13,904 nt of DNA from CAYXWH01 sp964468755 (GTDB lineage Bacteria > Chloroflexota > Dehalococcoidia > Dehalococcoidales > RBG-16-60-22), in the NCBI GenBank assembly GCA_964468755.1, contig CAYXWH010000050.1, positions 1 through 13,904 of the forward strand, read 5' to 3'. Below are positions 1 through 7,510 of this stretch, one piece after another. Under the pieces are notes generated by a model, which was not told the DNA's origin, ran no database searches, and saw nothing but the letters and a program-made list of their open reading frames with translations. Numbering within the stretch: position 1 is the first letter of the stretch; each line of letters starts with the position of its first letter. The translations under genes and the position numbers were made by a program.

Positions 1-53
1 CAAGTCAAACAATTGCCCATAACGAAAAAAGAAAAGAAAGGGGGTGGCAGGAA

Positions 54-1592
54 ATGGGGATTGAAGTTGTACTCGCTATTTTCTTCGCGTTTCTTATCGG
101 AGTAATATTCGGCGGCATGGCCGCCTTTCTTTCCCGTCGAATCGTATTTAACCGGCAGATAAGAATAGCCGAACGAAAAGCTGCCCGAATGCTCGTGGAA
201 GCCAGAAAAGAAGCCAAGGGTGTGATACAGGAAGCCCAGAACGAGGTTAGAGACACCCGGACAGCTGCCGATTCGGAATACCGGGAAAGACGCACCGAAT
301 TACAACGGCAGGAGAACCGGCTATCACAGAAAACAGAAAATCTGGACCGCAAGCTGGAATCGGTGGAGCAACGGGAACGCAGTCTCAACAGCAAGGAAAA
401 AGAGATAGAGAACACAAGAGGTCAACTCGGTGAACTCAAAGATAGACAACTGAAACAGCTGGAACTTATTTCAGGGATGTCCAGCACTGAGGCCAGACAG
501 AACCTGCTGGATGCTATGGAGGTAGAGTTACAGCAAGAGTCTTCCCGTCGAATCCGCGAGTGGGAAGCCAAATTAAAGGAAGAATCCAGTATCAAATCTC
601 AGGAGATTCTGGCCCAGGCGATACAGCGCAGTGCCTCGGAGATTGTTACCGAAAGTACCGTCTCGGTGGTACCATTGCCTAACGACGAAATGAAAGGCAG
701 GCTTATCGGTCGGGAGGGACGGAATATCCGGGCGCTGGAGCAGGCAACCGGGGTTGACCTGATAATTGACGATACCCCGGAGGCAGTCACACTATCCAGC
801 TTTGACCCGGTACGAAGAGAGGTAGCCCGCCTTGCCCTAAATCGGCTTATTGTTGACGGTCGCATCCACCCCGCGCGAATCGAGGAAGTTGTATCGAAAT
901 CGAAAGAAGAAATCGATGCCGATATCGTTAACGCGGGAGAGCAGGCGACTATCCAGGTGGGAATTCACGGGTTGCATCCCGAGCTTATTAAATTGCTCGG
1001 CCGTCTCAAATACCGCACCAGCTATGGTCAGAATGTCCTTACCCACAGCACTGAGGTTGCCCATCTGTCGGGTATGATTGCTTCTGAACTGGGAGCTAAT
1101 GTTGCCCTGGCGAGAAGAGCCGGGCTACTCCATGACATTGGCAAAGCCGTGGACCGGGAGGTCGAGGGCACTCACGCTGCCATTGGTGCCGACCTTGTCA
1201 AGCAGTGGGATAAGTCACCACAGGTGGTCCAGGGCATTGCCGAGCACCATCTGGAAACCACCGATACCAGTTTCTGGGGCTTTATCGTCGCTGCCGCCGA
1301 CGCCATCAGCAGTGCCCGTCCCGGCGCACGGCGCGAGTCACTGGACAGCTACCTGAAGCGACTCAAAGACCTGGAGGATATCGCCACCAGCTTCAAAGGG
1401 GTAGAGAAATCCTTCGCCATACAGGCCGGTCGCGAAGTACGTATCATGGTCAAACCGGAAGACATTGACGACCTGGGTGCCATGAGGCTTGCCCGCGACA
1501 TCGTTAAAAGGGTAGAAGAGACCCTGCAATACCCGGGGCAAATCAAGGTTACCGTAATCAGAGAGACCAGAGCCATTGATTACGCCAAGTAA
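54..1592 (+). CDS. rny: Ribonuclease Y (membrane-anchored endoribonuclease)
   Basis: This 512-residue protein has the full ribonuclease Y layout and the usual family length. An N-terminal membrane helix (about residues 3-25) is followed by a long charged coiled coil (about 30-175). A KH RNA-binding domain follows, with its GxxG loop at 219-222 inside GREGRN. Next comes an HD metal-dependent phosphohydrolase domain with the HD pair at 360-361 (LLHDIGKA) and a C-terminal region typical of the family. RNase Y starts mRNA decay by internal cleavage at the inner face of the membrane. The ATG at 54 is supported by a purine-rich, Shine-Dalgarno-like stretch (AAAGGGGGTGG, 37-47), which leaves only 6 bases before the ATG. 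The ymdB-like gene follows after 23 bases, the same order as rny-ymdB in Bacillus subtilis. The promoter lies outside the window. Confidence 0.97.
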   Translation: MGIEVVLAIFFAFLIGVIFGGMAAFLSRRIVFNRQIRIAERKAARMLVEARKEAKGVIQEAQNEVRDTRTAADSEYRERRTELQRQENRLSQKTENLDRKLESVEQRERSLNSKEKEIENTRGQLGELKDRQLKQLELISGMSSTEARQNLLDAMEVELQQESSRRIREWEAKLKEESSIKSQEILAQAIQRSASEIVTESTVSVVPLPNDEMKGRLIGREGRNIRALEQATGVDLIIDDTPEAVTLSSFDPVRREVARLALNRLIVDGRIHPARIEEVVSKSKEEIDADIVNAGEQATIQVGIHGLHPELIKLLGRLKYRTSYGQNVLTHSTEVAHLSGMIASELGANVALARRAGLLHDIGKAVDREVEGTHAAIGADLVKQWDKSPQVVQGIAEHHLETTDTSFWGFIVAAADAISSARPGARRESLDSYLKRLKDLEDIATSFKGVEKSFAIQAGREVRIMVKPEDIDDLGAMRLARDIVKRVEETLQYPGQIKVTVIRETRAIDYAK

Positions 1593-1615
1593 ATGACAGG
1601 ACGTTCGAGACAATA

Positions 1616-2389
1616 ATGCAAATACTGGTAATCGGAGATATCATCGGCAAGCCCGGCAGACAAGCAATAGCCAAGCTGCTGCCGGGCTTACGCCGGGAAA
1701 ACGAGATAGACCTGGTAATCGCCAACGCGGAGAACTCTGCCGGCGGTTTTGGGCTGACATCGGATATTGTCCATGAACTGCTGGATACCGGCGTCTCTAT
1801 CTTTACCTCGGGGAACCATATCTGGGCGCAGAAAGAAATTATCCCCTGGCTCGATAGTGACCTGCCGGTCCTCCGCCCGTTAAACTATCCGCCGGGCGTA
1901 CCGGGAAGAGGTTACCTGATTCGTAATAATGTCATGGTGGTCAATATAATGGGCAGGACCTTTATGAACAGTAACCTGGACTGCCCGTTCCGCGCCATGG
2001 ACACGCTGCTGGCAGAGATTAATCCCAGACCCCCGGTTATCATTGTTGACTTCCATGCCGAGGCAACTTCGGAAAAAGTGGCTATGGGGAGATATCTTGA
2101 CGGGAAAGTAAGCGCGGTACTGGGCACTCATACTCACATTGGCACCATTGATACCCGGATACTTCCCAAAGGTACTGCGTACGTTACTGACATCGGTATG
2201 ACCGGGCCGCTGGACTCGGTCATCGGCGATAATGTTGAATCGGTGATTCAGCGTTTTCTGACCGGTATACCCAACCGACTCTTCGTCGGCAAGGGCACGT
2301 CAATCCTTAATTCGGTACGGGTCACGGTCGATGAAGCCACCGGGAAGGCGTTAAGCATCGAGCGGATTGACCGGGATACGGAGGACTGA
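1616..2389 (+). CDS. ymdB: YmdB-family metallophosphoesterase (TIGR00282 type)
   Basis: The 257-residue protein matches the YmdB/DR1281 family in length and in every metal-site motif. These are GDIIG with D8, NAENSAGG with E39 and N40, GNH with N67 and H68, DFHAE with H147, and GTHTH with H172 and H174. This is a complete dinuclear metal centre. B. subtilis YmdB hydrolyses 2',3'- or 3',5'-cyclic nucleotides and affects biofilm and motility choices and RNase Y-dependent RNA levels. The exact substrate here is not visible. The start places the first aspartate at residue 8, as in the family; the ribosome-binding site is weak (AGGA about 14 bases upstream), suggesting coupling to rny. The stop codon TGA shares its last base with the ATG of the next gene (TGATG), a sign of translational coupling. 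Confidence 0.93.
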   Translation: MQILVIGDIIGKPGRQAIAKLLPGLRRENEIDLVIANAENSAGGFGLTSDIVHELLDTGVSIFTSGNHIWAQKEIIPWLDSDLPVLRPLNYPPGVPGRGYLIRNNVMVVNIMGRTFMNSNLDCPFRAMDTLLAEINPRPPVIIVDFHAEATSEKVAMGRYLDGKVSAVLGTHTHIGTIDTRILPKGTAYVTDIGMTGPLDSVIGDNVESVIQRFLTGIPNRLFVGKGTSILNSVRVTVDEATGKALSIERIDRDTED

Positions 2390-3255
2390 TGAGTAAGGCT
2401 GACCTTCACATCCACACCACTGTTTCCGATGGCAGATACAGCCCGGAAGAGATTGTCAGCAAGGCAGCCGGGCTGGGGTTGACCATCATCGCCATTGCTG
2501 ACCATGATTCGGTAGACGGGGTTGAACCAGCCCTGAACGCCGCCCGCGCTTTTCCACAACTGAGTGTTATCCCCAACATTGAAATCAGCACCGAATACGC
2601 CGGTGGAGATGCCCATGTCCTGGGCTACTTTATCGACCATACCGATACTGAGCTCAAAGCCAGACTGGAGGACTTTCGCAACTCGCGAGTCACGAGGGCG
2701 AGACGAATGCTCTCCCGACTCGAGGAATTCGGTATTTACCTTGACTGGGCCCGGGTCCAGGAAATAGCCGGTGAGGGCGCCATCGGGCGTCCCCATATTG
2801 CCCAGGCAATGCTGGAGAAGGAGTACATTACCTCGCTCAAGGAAGCCTTTGACCGGTACCTCGCCAAGGGAAAACCAGCCTATGTGGAGCGTGACAAATT
2901 TACCCCCGAAGAGGCAGTGGAACTGATTCTCCGTGCGAACGGGTTACCGGCGCTGGCACACCCGTTTACCGTCAGTGACCCGGAGAAATTAATCGTTGAG
3001 CTGAAAGCCGCCGGACTGGTCAGTATCGAAGTCTACTATAACGGCTACACCGCTGAGCAGATTGATGAACTTCTCCAACTGGCTCACCGGCACCGGCTCA
3101 TCCCCAGCGGCGGTACTGACTATCATGGCCTTGATGAAGAGCACGAGACTAAAATAGGTGATATTGCCCTCCCTATGGAGTCGGTAGAACAGATAGTTGC
3201 CCTCGCCAGGCACCGGGGCTTGAAGTCAGCCATGTTACCGATATTTCCAAGCTAA
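2389..3255 (+). CDS. PHP-domain phosphoesterase, TrpH/RNase AM-like
   Basis: The 288-residue PHP (polymerase and histidinol phosphatase) protein carries metal-binding motifs in order: DLHIHTTVSDG (H7, H9, D14), ADHD (38-40), E65, DAHVLGY (H76), AHP (H191) and GTDYH (D244, H246). Insert and length match the TrpH/YciV group. Its E. coli member is a 5'-3' exoribonuclease acting on short RNA and 5S rRNA ends. Chromobacterium CV1693 removes the 3' phosphate from 3',5'-bisphosphonucleotides such as pAp. The start overlaps the preceding stop by one base, so translation is probably coupled to the ymdB homologue. With rny upstream, a role in RNA fragment or nucleotide clean-up is a reasonable inference. 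Family assignment is firm; the substrate is open. Confidence 0.92.
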   Translation: MSKADLHIHTTVSDGRYSPEEIVSKAAGLGLTIIAIADHDSVDGVEPALNAARAFPQLSVIPNIEISTEYAGGDAHVLGYFIDHTDTELKARLEDFRNSRVTRARRMLSRLEEFGIYLDWARVQEIAGEGAIGRPHIAQAMLEKEYITSLKEAFDRYLAKGKPAYVERDKFTPEEAVELILRANGLPALAHPFTVSDPEKLIVELKAAGLVSIEVYYNGYTAEQIDELLQLAHRHRLIPSGGTDYHGLDEEHETKIGDIALPMESVEQIVALARHRGLKSAMLPIFPS

Positions 3256-3270
3256 TTTCAAGGAGAGCAC

Positions 3271-3960
3271 ATGAGTATCTGGTTTGGGGTGCTGATTGTC
3301 GTCGCCTATCTGCTCGGCTCGGTGCCGATGTCGCAGGTGGTCGCCGGGTTGTACCATTTGGACTTGAGAAAACATGGTACCGGCCAGGTAGGGGCCGGAA
3401 ATCTATGGCGGCTGAAGTCCTGGCGCGTGGGTCTACCGGTAGGTATCTTTGATTTTTGCAAAGGCTTCTTCATGGTATGGCTGGCAGCCTGGGCAGGACT
3501 GGATACTCCCCAGCAGATACTGGTCGGGGCAGCCACGATCATCGGACATAACTGGTCGGTCTTCCTCCGGTTCCAGGGCGGACGGGGTATTGGCACCACT
3601 ATCGGCGTTATTTCGGTACTGCCGCTGGCCACTAACATGGCGCCGTGGCCCAGCGTAACCTTCCTCGTTATCATTGTCGTTGGTTCACTTGTTATACGCA
3701 GCTCACCCGTTGCCGCCCTGCTTGGCTCTATCCTGCTGCCACTGGTGAGCTGGACCAGCCAGGAACCGATTTCAGTAACGCTGAGTTTTCTGGTTATCCT
3801 GGTGATAATCATTATCAAACGAATGACGGTGCCGTTTTCCACTGAAGCCGCTTCCATAAAGAAAAGGGATGTACTGCTCAACCGCTTCATCTTCGACCGG
3901 GATATCAGCGATAGAAAACTCTGGGTGTACCGTAACCACCCCAAACAGCAGGAACACTGA
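3271..3960 (+). CDS. PlsY-like glycerol-3-phosphate acyltransferase, divergent
   Basis: This is a hydrophobic 229-residue protein with the three PlsY signatures. Signature 1 is GSVP (16-19) and LDLRKHGTGQVGAGN (30-44), signature 2 is KG (64-65), and signature 3 is GHNWSVFLRFQGGRGIGT (92-109). PlsY transfers an acyl group from acyl-phosphate to glycerol 3-phosphate in the inner membrane, the first step of phospholipid synthesis. Several usually fixed positions differ: the common GSGN is GTGQ, GATN is GAGN, and GGK is GGR. A charged tail of about 35 residues follows the last membrane helix (about 160-175). It could be the only PlsY or a paralogue with another acyl acceptor. A good ribosome-binding site (AAGGAG) precedes the ATG, 15 bases after the PHP gene. 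Confidence 0.85.
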   Translation: MSIWFGVLIVVAYLLGSVPMSQVVAGLYHLDLRKHGTGQVGAGNLWRLKSWRVGLPVGIFDFCKGFFMVWLAAWAGLDTPQQILVGAATIIGHNWSVFLRFQGGRGIGTTIGVISVLPLATNMAPWPSVTFLVIIVVGSLVIRSSPVAALLGSILLPLVSWTSQEPISVTLSFLVILVIIIIKRMTVPFSTEAASIKKRDVLLNRFIFDRDISDRKLWVYRNHPKQQEH

Positions 3961-3979
3961 AGAAAGCTCACCAGCGAAA

Positions 3980-4459
3980 ATGAAATGTGCCACTCATCCC
4001 GATGTTGAAACCAATCTGCGCTGCGGCAAGTGCGGCAAGCCGATATGCCCCAGATGTATGGTGCAGACCCCGGTGGGAGCCAGATGCCGGGAATGCGCCA
4101 AATTATATAAGCTGCCAACATACCACGTCTCCACCATTTATTACCTGAGAGCCATCGGTACTGCCTTGGGGATGGGAGCGGTTGGCGGTGTTCTCTGGTG
4201 GTTGGTTGACATCTTTTTATTCTTCTACATCGGTCTCATTCTGGCGGCTGGCATCGGCTACGTCATCGGTGAACTGGTCAGCATCTCCGTCAACCGCAAG
4301 CGCAGCCCCTGGCTCGCCGGTATCGCCGGGGTCGGTGTGGTCATCAGTTACCTGGTAAGTATTTTTCTCCCCGGCGGACTTATCATCGGGCTGAGAATAC
4401 TGTTTGACCTTCTGGCCGTGGCGGTGGGCATCTATATTGCCGTGACCCGTTTGCGCTAG
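3980..4459 (+). CDS. B-box-type zinc-finger membrane protein, function unknown
   Basis: I place the start at the ATG at 3980, giving 159 residues. The reading frame stays open upstream into the PlsY gene, but the zinc finger begins directly after this ATG. Residues 3-39 hold eight potential zinc ligands in B-box-like spacing: C3, H6, C15, C18, C23, C26, C36 and C39, enough for two zinc sites. The rest is hydrophobic, with about four membrane helices (roughly 53-74, 76-97, 107-127 and 133-156) separated by a basic loop NRKR. Similar short cytoplasmic finger modules sit in front of membrane domains in many bacterial proteins of unknown function. The gene follows the PlsY-like gene by 19 bases. 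The finger may mediate protein contacts; no enzymatic motif is visible. Confidence 0.78.
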   Translation: MKCATHPDVETNLRCGKCGKPICPRCMVQTPVGARCRECAKLYKLPTYHVSTIYYLRAIGTALGMGAVGGVLWWLVDIFLFFYIGLILAAGIGYVIGELVSISVNRKRSPWLAGIAGVGVVISYLVSIFLPGGLIIGLRILFDLLAVAVGIYIAVTRLR

Positions 4460-4517
4460 GAGTCCTGCCGAAATAGTTGTCCCATCCGGTAAAGCAACCT
4501 ATAGCTCAGGAGGTATC

Positions 4518-4946
4518 ATGTCAAATAACTCTATCCTCGATAGGCTGGGGGTGGATATCGGGTACCAGACTACCCACACCAAGACCATTACCGGAGATGA
4601 TATTGCCCGGTTTGCCGAAATCTCCGGTGATTTCAGCCCGGTACATATCTCCCCGGCCTATGCCCGGAAGACTTTTTTCCAGGGCAGGATTGCTCACGGT
4701 CTGATGGCGGTACTGCTGCTTTCGGCGGCGATAGCCAAGCTTCCCGGTATGGTCGTTTTGCTCTCTAACTCCAGCAAATTCAGAAAACCGGTGAAAATCG
4801 GTGACACCATAACTGCCACCGCCACCGTATCTACCGTCCGTAAGGGAATGGGAATCGTAGTCCTGAAAAGTAACTGCACCAACCAGAATGGCGAGCTGGT
4901 CGCTGAAGCGGAAACAATGGTGAGAATCTACGAACCGCCCGCGTAA
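4518..4946 (+). CDS. MaoC-like (R)-specific enoyl-CoA hydratase
   Basis: The 142-residue protein is a single hot-dog domain of the MaoC/PhaJ family. The hydratase signature spans residues 36-63: SGDFSPVH with the catalytic pair D38 and H43, then FFQGRIAHGLM. Such enzymes add water to trans-2-enoyl-CoA to give (R)-3-hydroxyacyl-CoA. The small size fits a PhaJ-type single-domain enzyme, but related members act in other acyl-CoA or acyl-ACP pathways, so the substrate is uncertain. The usual Asn in GDxNPxH is Ser here, a variation I believe is common. A strong ribosome-binding site AGGAGG (4508-4513) lies four bases before the ATG. It is the last gene of the first plus-strand run, 58 bases after the zinc-finger gene, and converges on the Sir2 gene 35 bases away. 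Confidence 0.9.
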   Translation: MSNNSILDRLGVDIGYQTTHTKTITGDDIARFAEISGDFSPVHISPAYARKTFFQGRIAHGLMAVLLLSAAIAKLPGMVVLLSNSSKFRKPVKIGDTITATATVSTVRKGMGIVVLKSNCTNQNGELVAEAETMVRIYEPPA

Positions 4947-4981
4947 CCCTACCGACCTGCCTGTGAGCACTCATGCCGGTA

Positions 4982-5782
4982 TTACTCTCCGTTGATTCTT
5001 TTACTTACGCCACGGGCTATCTTCGACATTGCCTCCCCGGCTTTAGCCCTGACTAGCACCGCAGCCCGCCGGTCCATCGGCGTCTCGCTGAGGTTGATGA
5101 TAACCAGCCCGGCACCGGCGTCAACGGCATAGACCGGCATATAGGCGGCCGGTGTCACTACCAGACTGGAACCGATGACCAGAAACAGGTCGCACTGCCG
5201 TGAATGACGGCTTGCCTCCCGCAATACCTTTTCCGGCAGCTGCTCGCCAAACATGACCACATCCGGTTTCAGCATACCCCGGCATACCTCGCAGGCAGGC
5301 TCTTGCTCACCTCCGGCAACCCTGTCGCTGACATCGGCAAAGGGATAACGCCGACCACAGCCCAGGCATACCGTCCACTGCATATTCCCGTGGAGTTCGA
5401 AAACCTTATTTTCGGGAACGCCGGCACGCTGATGCAGATTGTCCACGTTCTGGGTGATGACACAGTCCAGCTTGCCCAGTTTCTCCAGCTCAGCGATGGC
5501 GTAATGAGCCGGATTCGGCTCAGCGCCACCGTGCAGCCGACCGCTGCCCAGTAACCGCCAGTGCTTCTTGCGCGATTCGGGATTACTGAGGAACTGTTGA
5601 TAGGTAAATTCCTCAGGGTCAAACCTTTCCCAGATTCCCCCCGGACTGCGGAAATCGGGAATACCTGATTCCGTGCTGATTCCGGCTCCGGTAAACACCA
5701 CCACCCGCCGGGCGTTGACAATCAACTCCGCCACCTGTTCCACCTGACTCTCCAGATATTCATTGTTGTCTTCTGTCTTCAT
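4982..5782 (-). CDS. Sir2-family NAD-dependent protein deacylase (sirtuin)
   Basis: A complete sirtuin of 266 residues. The NAD-binding motif GAGIS (32-36) leads into ESGIPDFRS (38-46). TQNVDNLH (110-117), the catalytic histidine H131 in ELHGN, the zinc ligands C139, C142, C164 and C167, GSSL (204-207) and NLSETP (230-235) follow in order. It removes acyl groups from lysines using NAD, giving nicotinamide and O-acyl-ADP-ribose. The overall pattern recalls the Thermotoga maritima U-class enzyme more than E. coli CobB. I chose the ATG at 5782 over the GTG at 5791 because GGAG (5791-5794, minus strand) sits eight bases before the ATG but overlaps the GTG. The gene stands alone, convergent with the MaoC gene and divergent from the nucleotidyltransferase operon. 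Confidence 0.93.
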   Translation of the reverse strand: MKTEDNNEYLESQVEQVAELIVNARRVVVFTGAGISTESGIPDFRSPGGIWERFDPEEFTYQQFLSNPESRKKHWRLLGSGRLHGGAEPNPAHYAIAELEKLGKLDCVITQNVDNLHQRAGVPENKVFELHGNMQWTVCLGCGRRYPFADVSDRVAGGEQEPACEVCRGMLKPDVVMFGEQLPEKVLREASRHSRQCDLFLVIGSSLVVTPAAYMPVYAVDAGAGLVIINLSETPMDRRAAVLVRAKAGEAMSKIARGVSKRINGE

Positions 5783-5860
5783 ATAGCGCACTCCAAACGG
5801 GTAACCATGAAGAAACTGCCTCCCTCTACCCTGATTGAGAAAAAGGAGACAACCTGCTTC

Positions 5861-5889
5861 ATCTTAACCGACTTTCCCACCGTCATCAA
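5861..5889 (-). promoter_or_regulatory. Candidate sigma70-type promoter for the Sir2 gene
   Basis: On the minus strand TTGATG (5889-5884) is separated by 17 bases from TAAGAT (5866-5861). Each hexamer matches the consensus at four of six positions. The expected transcription start is near 5854, giving a leader of about 70 bases. This is a weak call, made because the divergent gap must contain a promoter. Confidence 0.3.
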
Positions 5890-5909
5890 GCCGACCGGTC
5901 CGGTAAAAC

Positions 5910-5938
5910 TTGATAAATTTCACCTATGATAGTATAGT
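5910..5938 (+). promoter_or_regulatory. Strong sigma70-type promoter for the nucleotidyltransferase-secDF operon
   Basis: TTGATA (5910-5915) and TATAGT (5933-5938) each match the consensus at five of six positions and are spaced by exactly 17 bases. The expected transcription start is near 5945, only about six bases before the first ATG of the downstream gene. The mRNA would therefore be leaderless or nearly so, consistent with the absence of any Shine-Dalgarno sequence. Confidence 0.65.
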
Positions 5939-5950
5939 ATATTTTAACAG

Positions 5951-7498
5951 ATGTACCAGCAACAGCTCATGGAAGAGATAAAACTATCGGTCACACCGGA
6001 AGTATCCCTTCTTATCGACAGGGTAAAGCGCCTTCTCACCAAGGAAAACTTTCAATCCTATCTCGTTGGTGGTCTGGTGCGTGACCTGCTGATGGGACGC
6101 GATTCGGGCGATATTGACATTGCGGTTTCAGCCAACGCGCTGGATGTCGCTGCCAGTATAGCCGGTTCCCTCAATGGCAAGTACGTCCCGTTAGATGAAG
6201 TCAATGGAGTGGGCAGGGTTATCGTTACCGATGCCGATACGGCGACGAAGCGGGAAATTGATTTTTCCACCATCCCGGATACCATCGAACATGACCTGGC
6301 ACGGCGTGATTTTACCATAGATGCACTGGCAGTGGCACTTGCCGATATAACGCCCGCAGATACCGGCGAAGAGGTGCTCCGGATTACCGAACTTATCGAT
6401 CCCTTCGACGGACAGGGTGATCTGAACCGGGGCATCATTCGCGCGGTGAGCGATACAACCTTTACCTCGGACCCGGCTCGCCTGCTACGGGCGGTACGTC
6501 TGGCTGCCGAGCTTGATTTCACTATTGCCAGCGAGACTGAGTCGCTTATCCGGGATGCTAATCATATGATTGGTACCGTTGCCGGGGAGCGAATAAGAGA
6601 AGAGCTGCTACGGCTGTTAGCCGGGCCCCAAGCGGCATCAGTACTGGACTACCTAGACAGACTTGGCTTACTCACTGAACTGGTCCCGGAGCTATCTCCC
6701 GCCAGAGGGGTTGACCAGCCGCTGATACACTACTGGGATGTTTTCCAGCATTCCATTCAAACAGTAGCCGCCGTCGAGTTTTTGCTCGGAGAGGGAGAAT
6801 GGCACTATGCGAGTACGGAAGTATTGACTACAGTGCCCTGGTCAACGGAACTGCGCCAGCACTTTAACCAGGAAGTCAGCTCCGGCAGTACCCGAAAGTC
6901 ACTGCTCAAGGTGGCGGCACTGCTCCATGATATTGCCAAACCCCGGACCAAAAGCGTTGATGCCGATGGCCGGGCACGTTTTCTGGGGCACCCCAATGAA
7001 GGTGCCGACCTGGCGGTCAGCATTCTGGAGCGGTTGCGGTTCAGCGCCAGAGAAACCAAGATGGTGGAGCTGGAGGTAAAGAACCACCTGAGACCCGAAC
7101 AGATGAGTAACCTCGGCATGCCCTCCCACCGGGCGGTGTACCGCTACTTCCGTGACACCGGTGACACCGGCATTGACATACTCTTTCTCAATCTGGCTGA
7201 CCACCTGGCGACCCGGGGACCTGAACTGGAGCTTGCGGGATGGCACGAGCACGCCCGGAGAGTAGCCTACGTCCTGAACAAACGCTTCGAGGAGGAGAGC
7301 CTGACCACACCACCAAAGCTCGTTGATGGTCATGATTTGATTACCATTTTCGGTATCCAACCAAGCCCGCAAATCGGTGAACTTTTGGAGGCGGTGCGCG
7401 AAGCGCAAGCCACCGGTGAACTCACCAGTCGTGAGCAGGCACTGGAATTTATAAATGAATGGCTGGCAAAAACCCGGCACATTCTTTCAGACGCTTAA
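5951..7498 (+). CDS. tRNA nucleotidyltransferase (CCA-adding type) with HD domain
   Basis: The 515-residue protein has the class II nucleotidyltransferase head of CCA-adding enzymes. VGGLVRD is at 39-45 and the catalytic aspartates are D54 and D56 in GDIDIAV. RRDFTIDALA (118-127) and DPARLLRAVR (174-183) follow. A C-terminal HD domain has the HD pair at 326-327 (LLHDIAKP). CCA enzymes build or repair the 3' CCA end of tRNA; an HD domain can add phosphatase or phosphodiesterase activity, as in E. coli Cca. The protein is longer than E. coli Cca (about 412), partly through a segment before the HD pair. The E of the usual EDxxR nucleotide-recognition motif is Ser (S173). CC-only or A-only addition, or poly(A) polymerase activity, cannot be excluded. 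The start at 5951 or at 5969 (residue 7) is undecided; neither has a ribosome-binding site. Confidence 0.88.
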   Translation: MYQQQLMEEIKLSVTPEVSLLIDRVKRLLTKENFQSYLVGGLVRDLLMGRDSGDIDIAVSANALDVAASIAGSLNGKYVPLDEVNGVGRVIVTDADTATKREIDFSTIPDTIEHDLARRDFTIDALAVALADITPADTGEEVLRITELIDPFDGQGDLNRGIIRAVSDTTFTSDPARLLRAVRLAAELDFTIASETESLIRDANHMIGTVAGERIREELLRLLAGPQAASVLDYLDRLGLLTELVPELSPARGVDQPLIHYWDVFQHSIQTVAAVEFLLGEGEWHYASTEVLTTVPWSTELRQHFNQEVSSGSTRKSLLKVAALLHDIAKPRTKSVDADGRARFLGHPNEGADLAVSILERLRFSARETKMVELEVKNHLRPEQMSNLGMPSHRAVYRYFRDTGDTGIDILFLNLADHLATRGPELELAGWHEHARRVAYVLNKRFEEESLTTPPKLVDGHDLITIFGIQPSPQIGELLEAVREAQATGELTSREQALEFINEWLAKTRHILSDA

Positions 7499-7510
7499 TT
7501 AGGGAGAAAC

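Noticed and set aside
1..53. Possible tail of an upstream gene (a frame closes with TAA at 20-22)
   Set aside because: Only six codons are visible and nothing identifies the protein; the frame could be chance.
3306..4121. A 271-codon minus-strand open frame
   Set aside because: It is antisense to the PlsY-like gene, whose three motifs are clear; the product is of odd composition and has no ribosome-binding support.
4477..4505. Possible internal promoter TTGTCC-17-TATAGC before the MaoC-like gene
   Set aside because: Each box matches only four of six positions and the predicted start would fall inside the strong Shine-Dalgarno sequence, which it would destroy.
4947..4981. Possible terminator between the convergent MaoC and Sir2 genes (TACCG and CGGTA inverted repeat)
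   Set aside because: The stem is five base pairs with a long loop and no T run; not a convincing intrinsic terminator.
5807..5929. A 40-codon plus-strand frame starting ATG in the gap between the Sir2 gene and the nucleotidyltransferase gene
   Set aside because: It has no ribosome-binding site, no recognisable motif, and overlaps the leader of the Sir2 gene and the promoter of the next operon.
7153..7174. Short tandem repeat GACACCGGT in the nucleotidyltransferase gene
   Set aside because: Only two copies, in frame, encoding DTGDTG; ordinary coding sequence.
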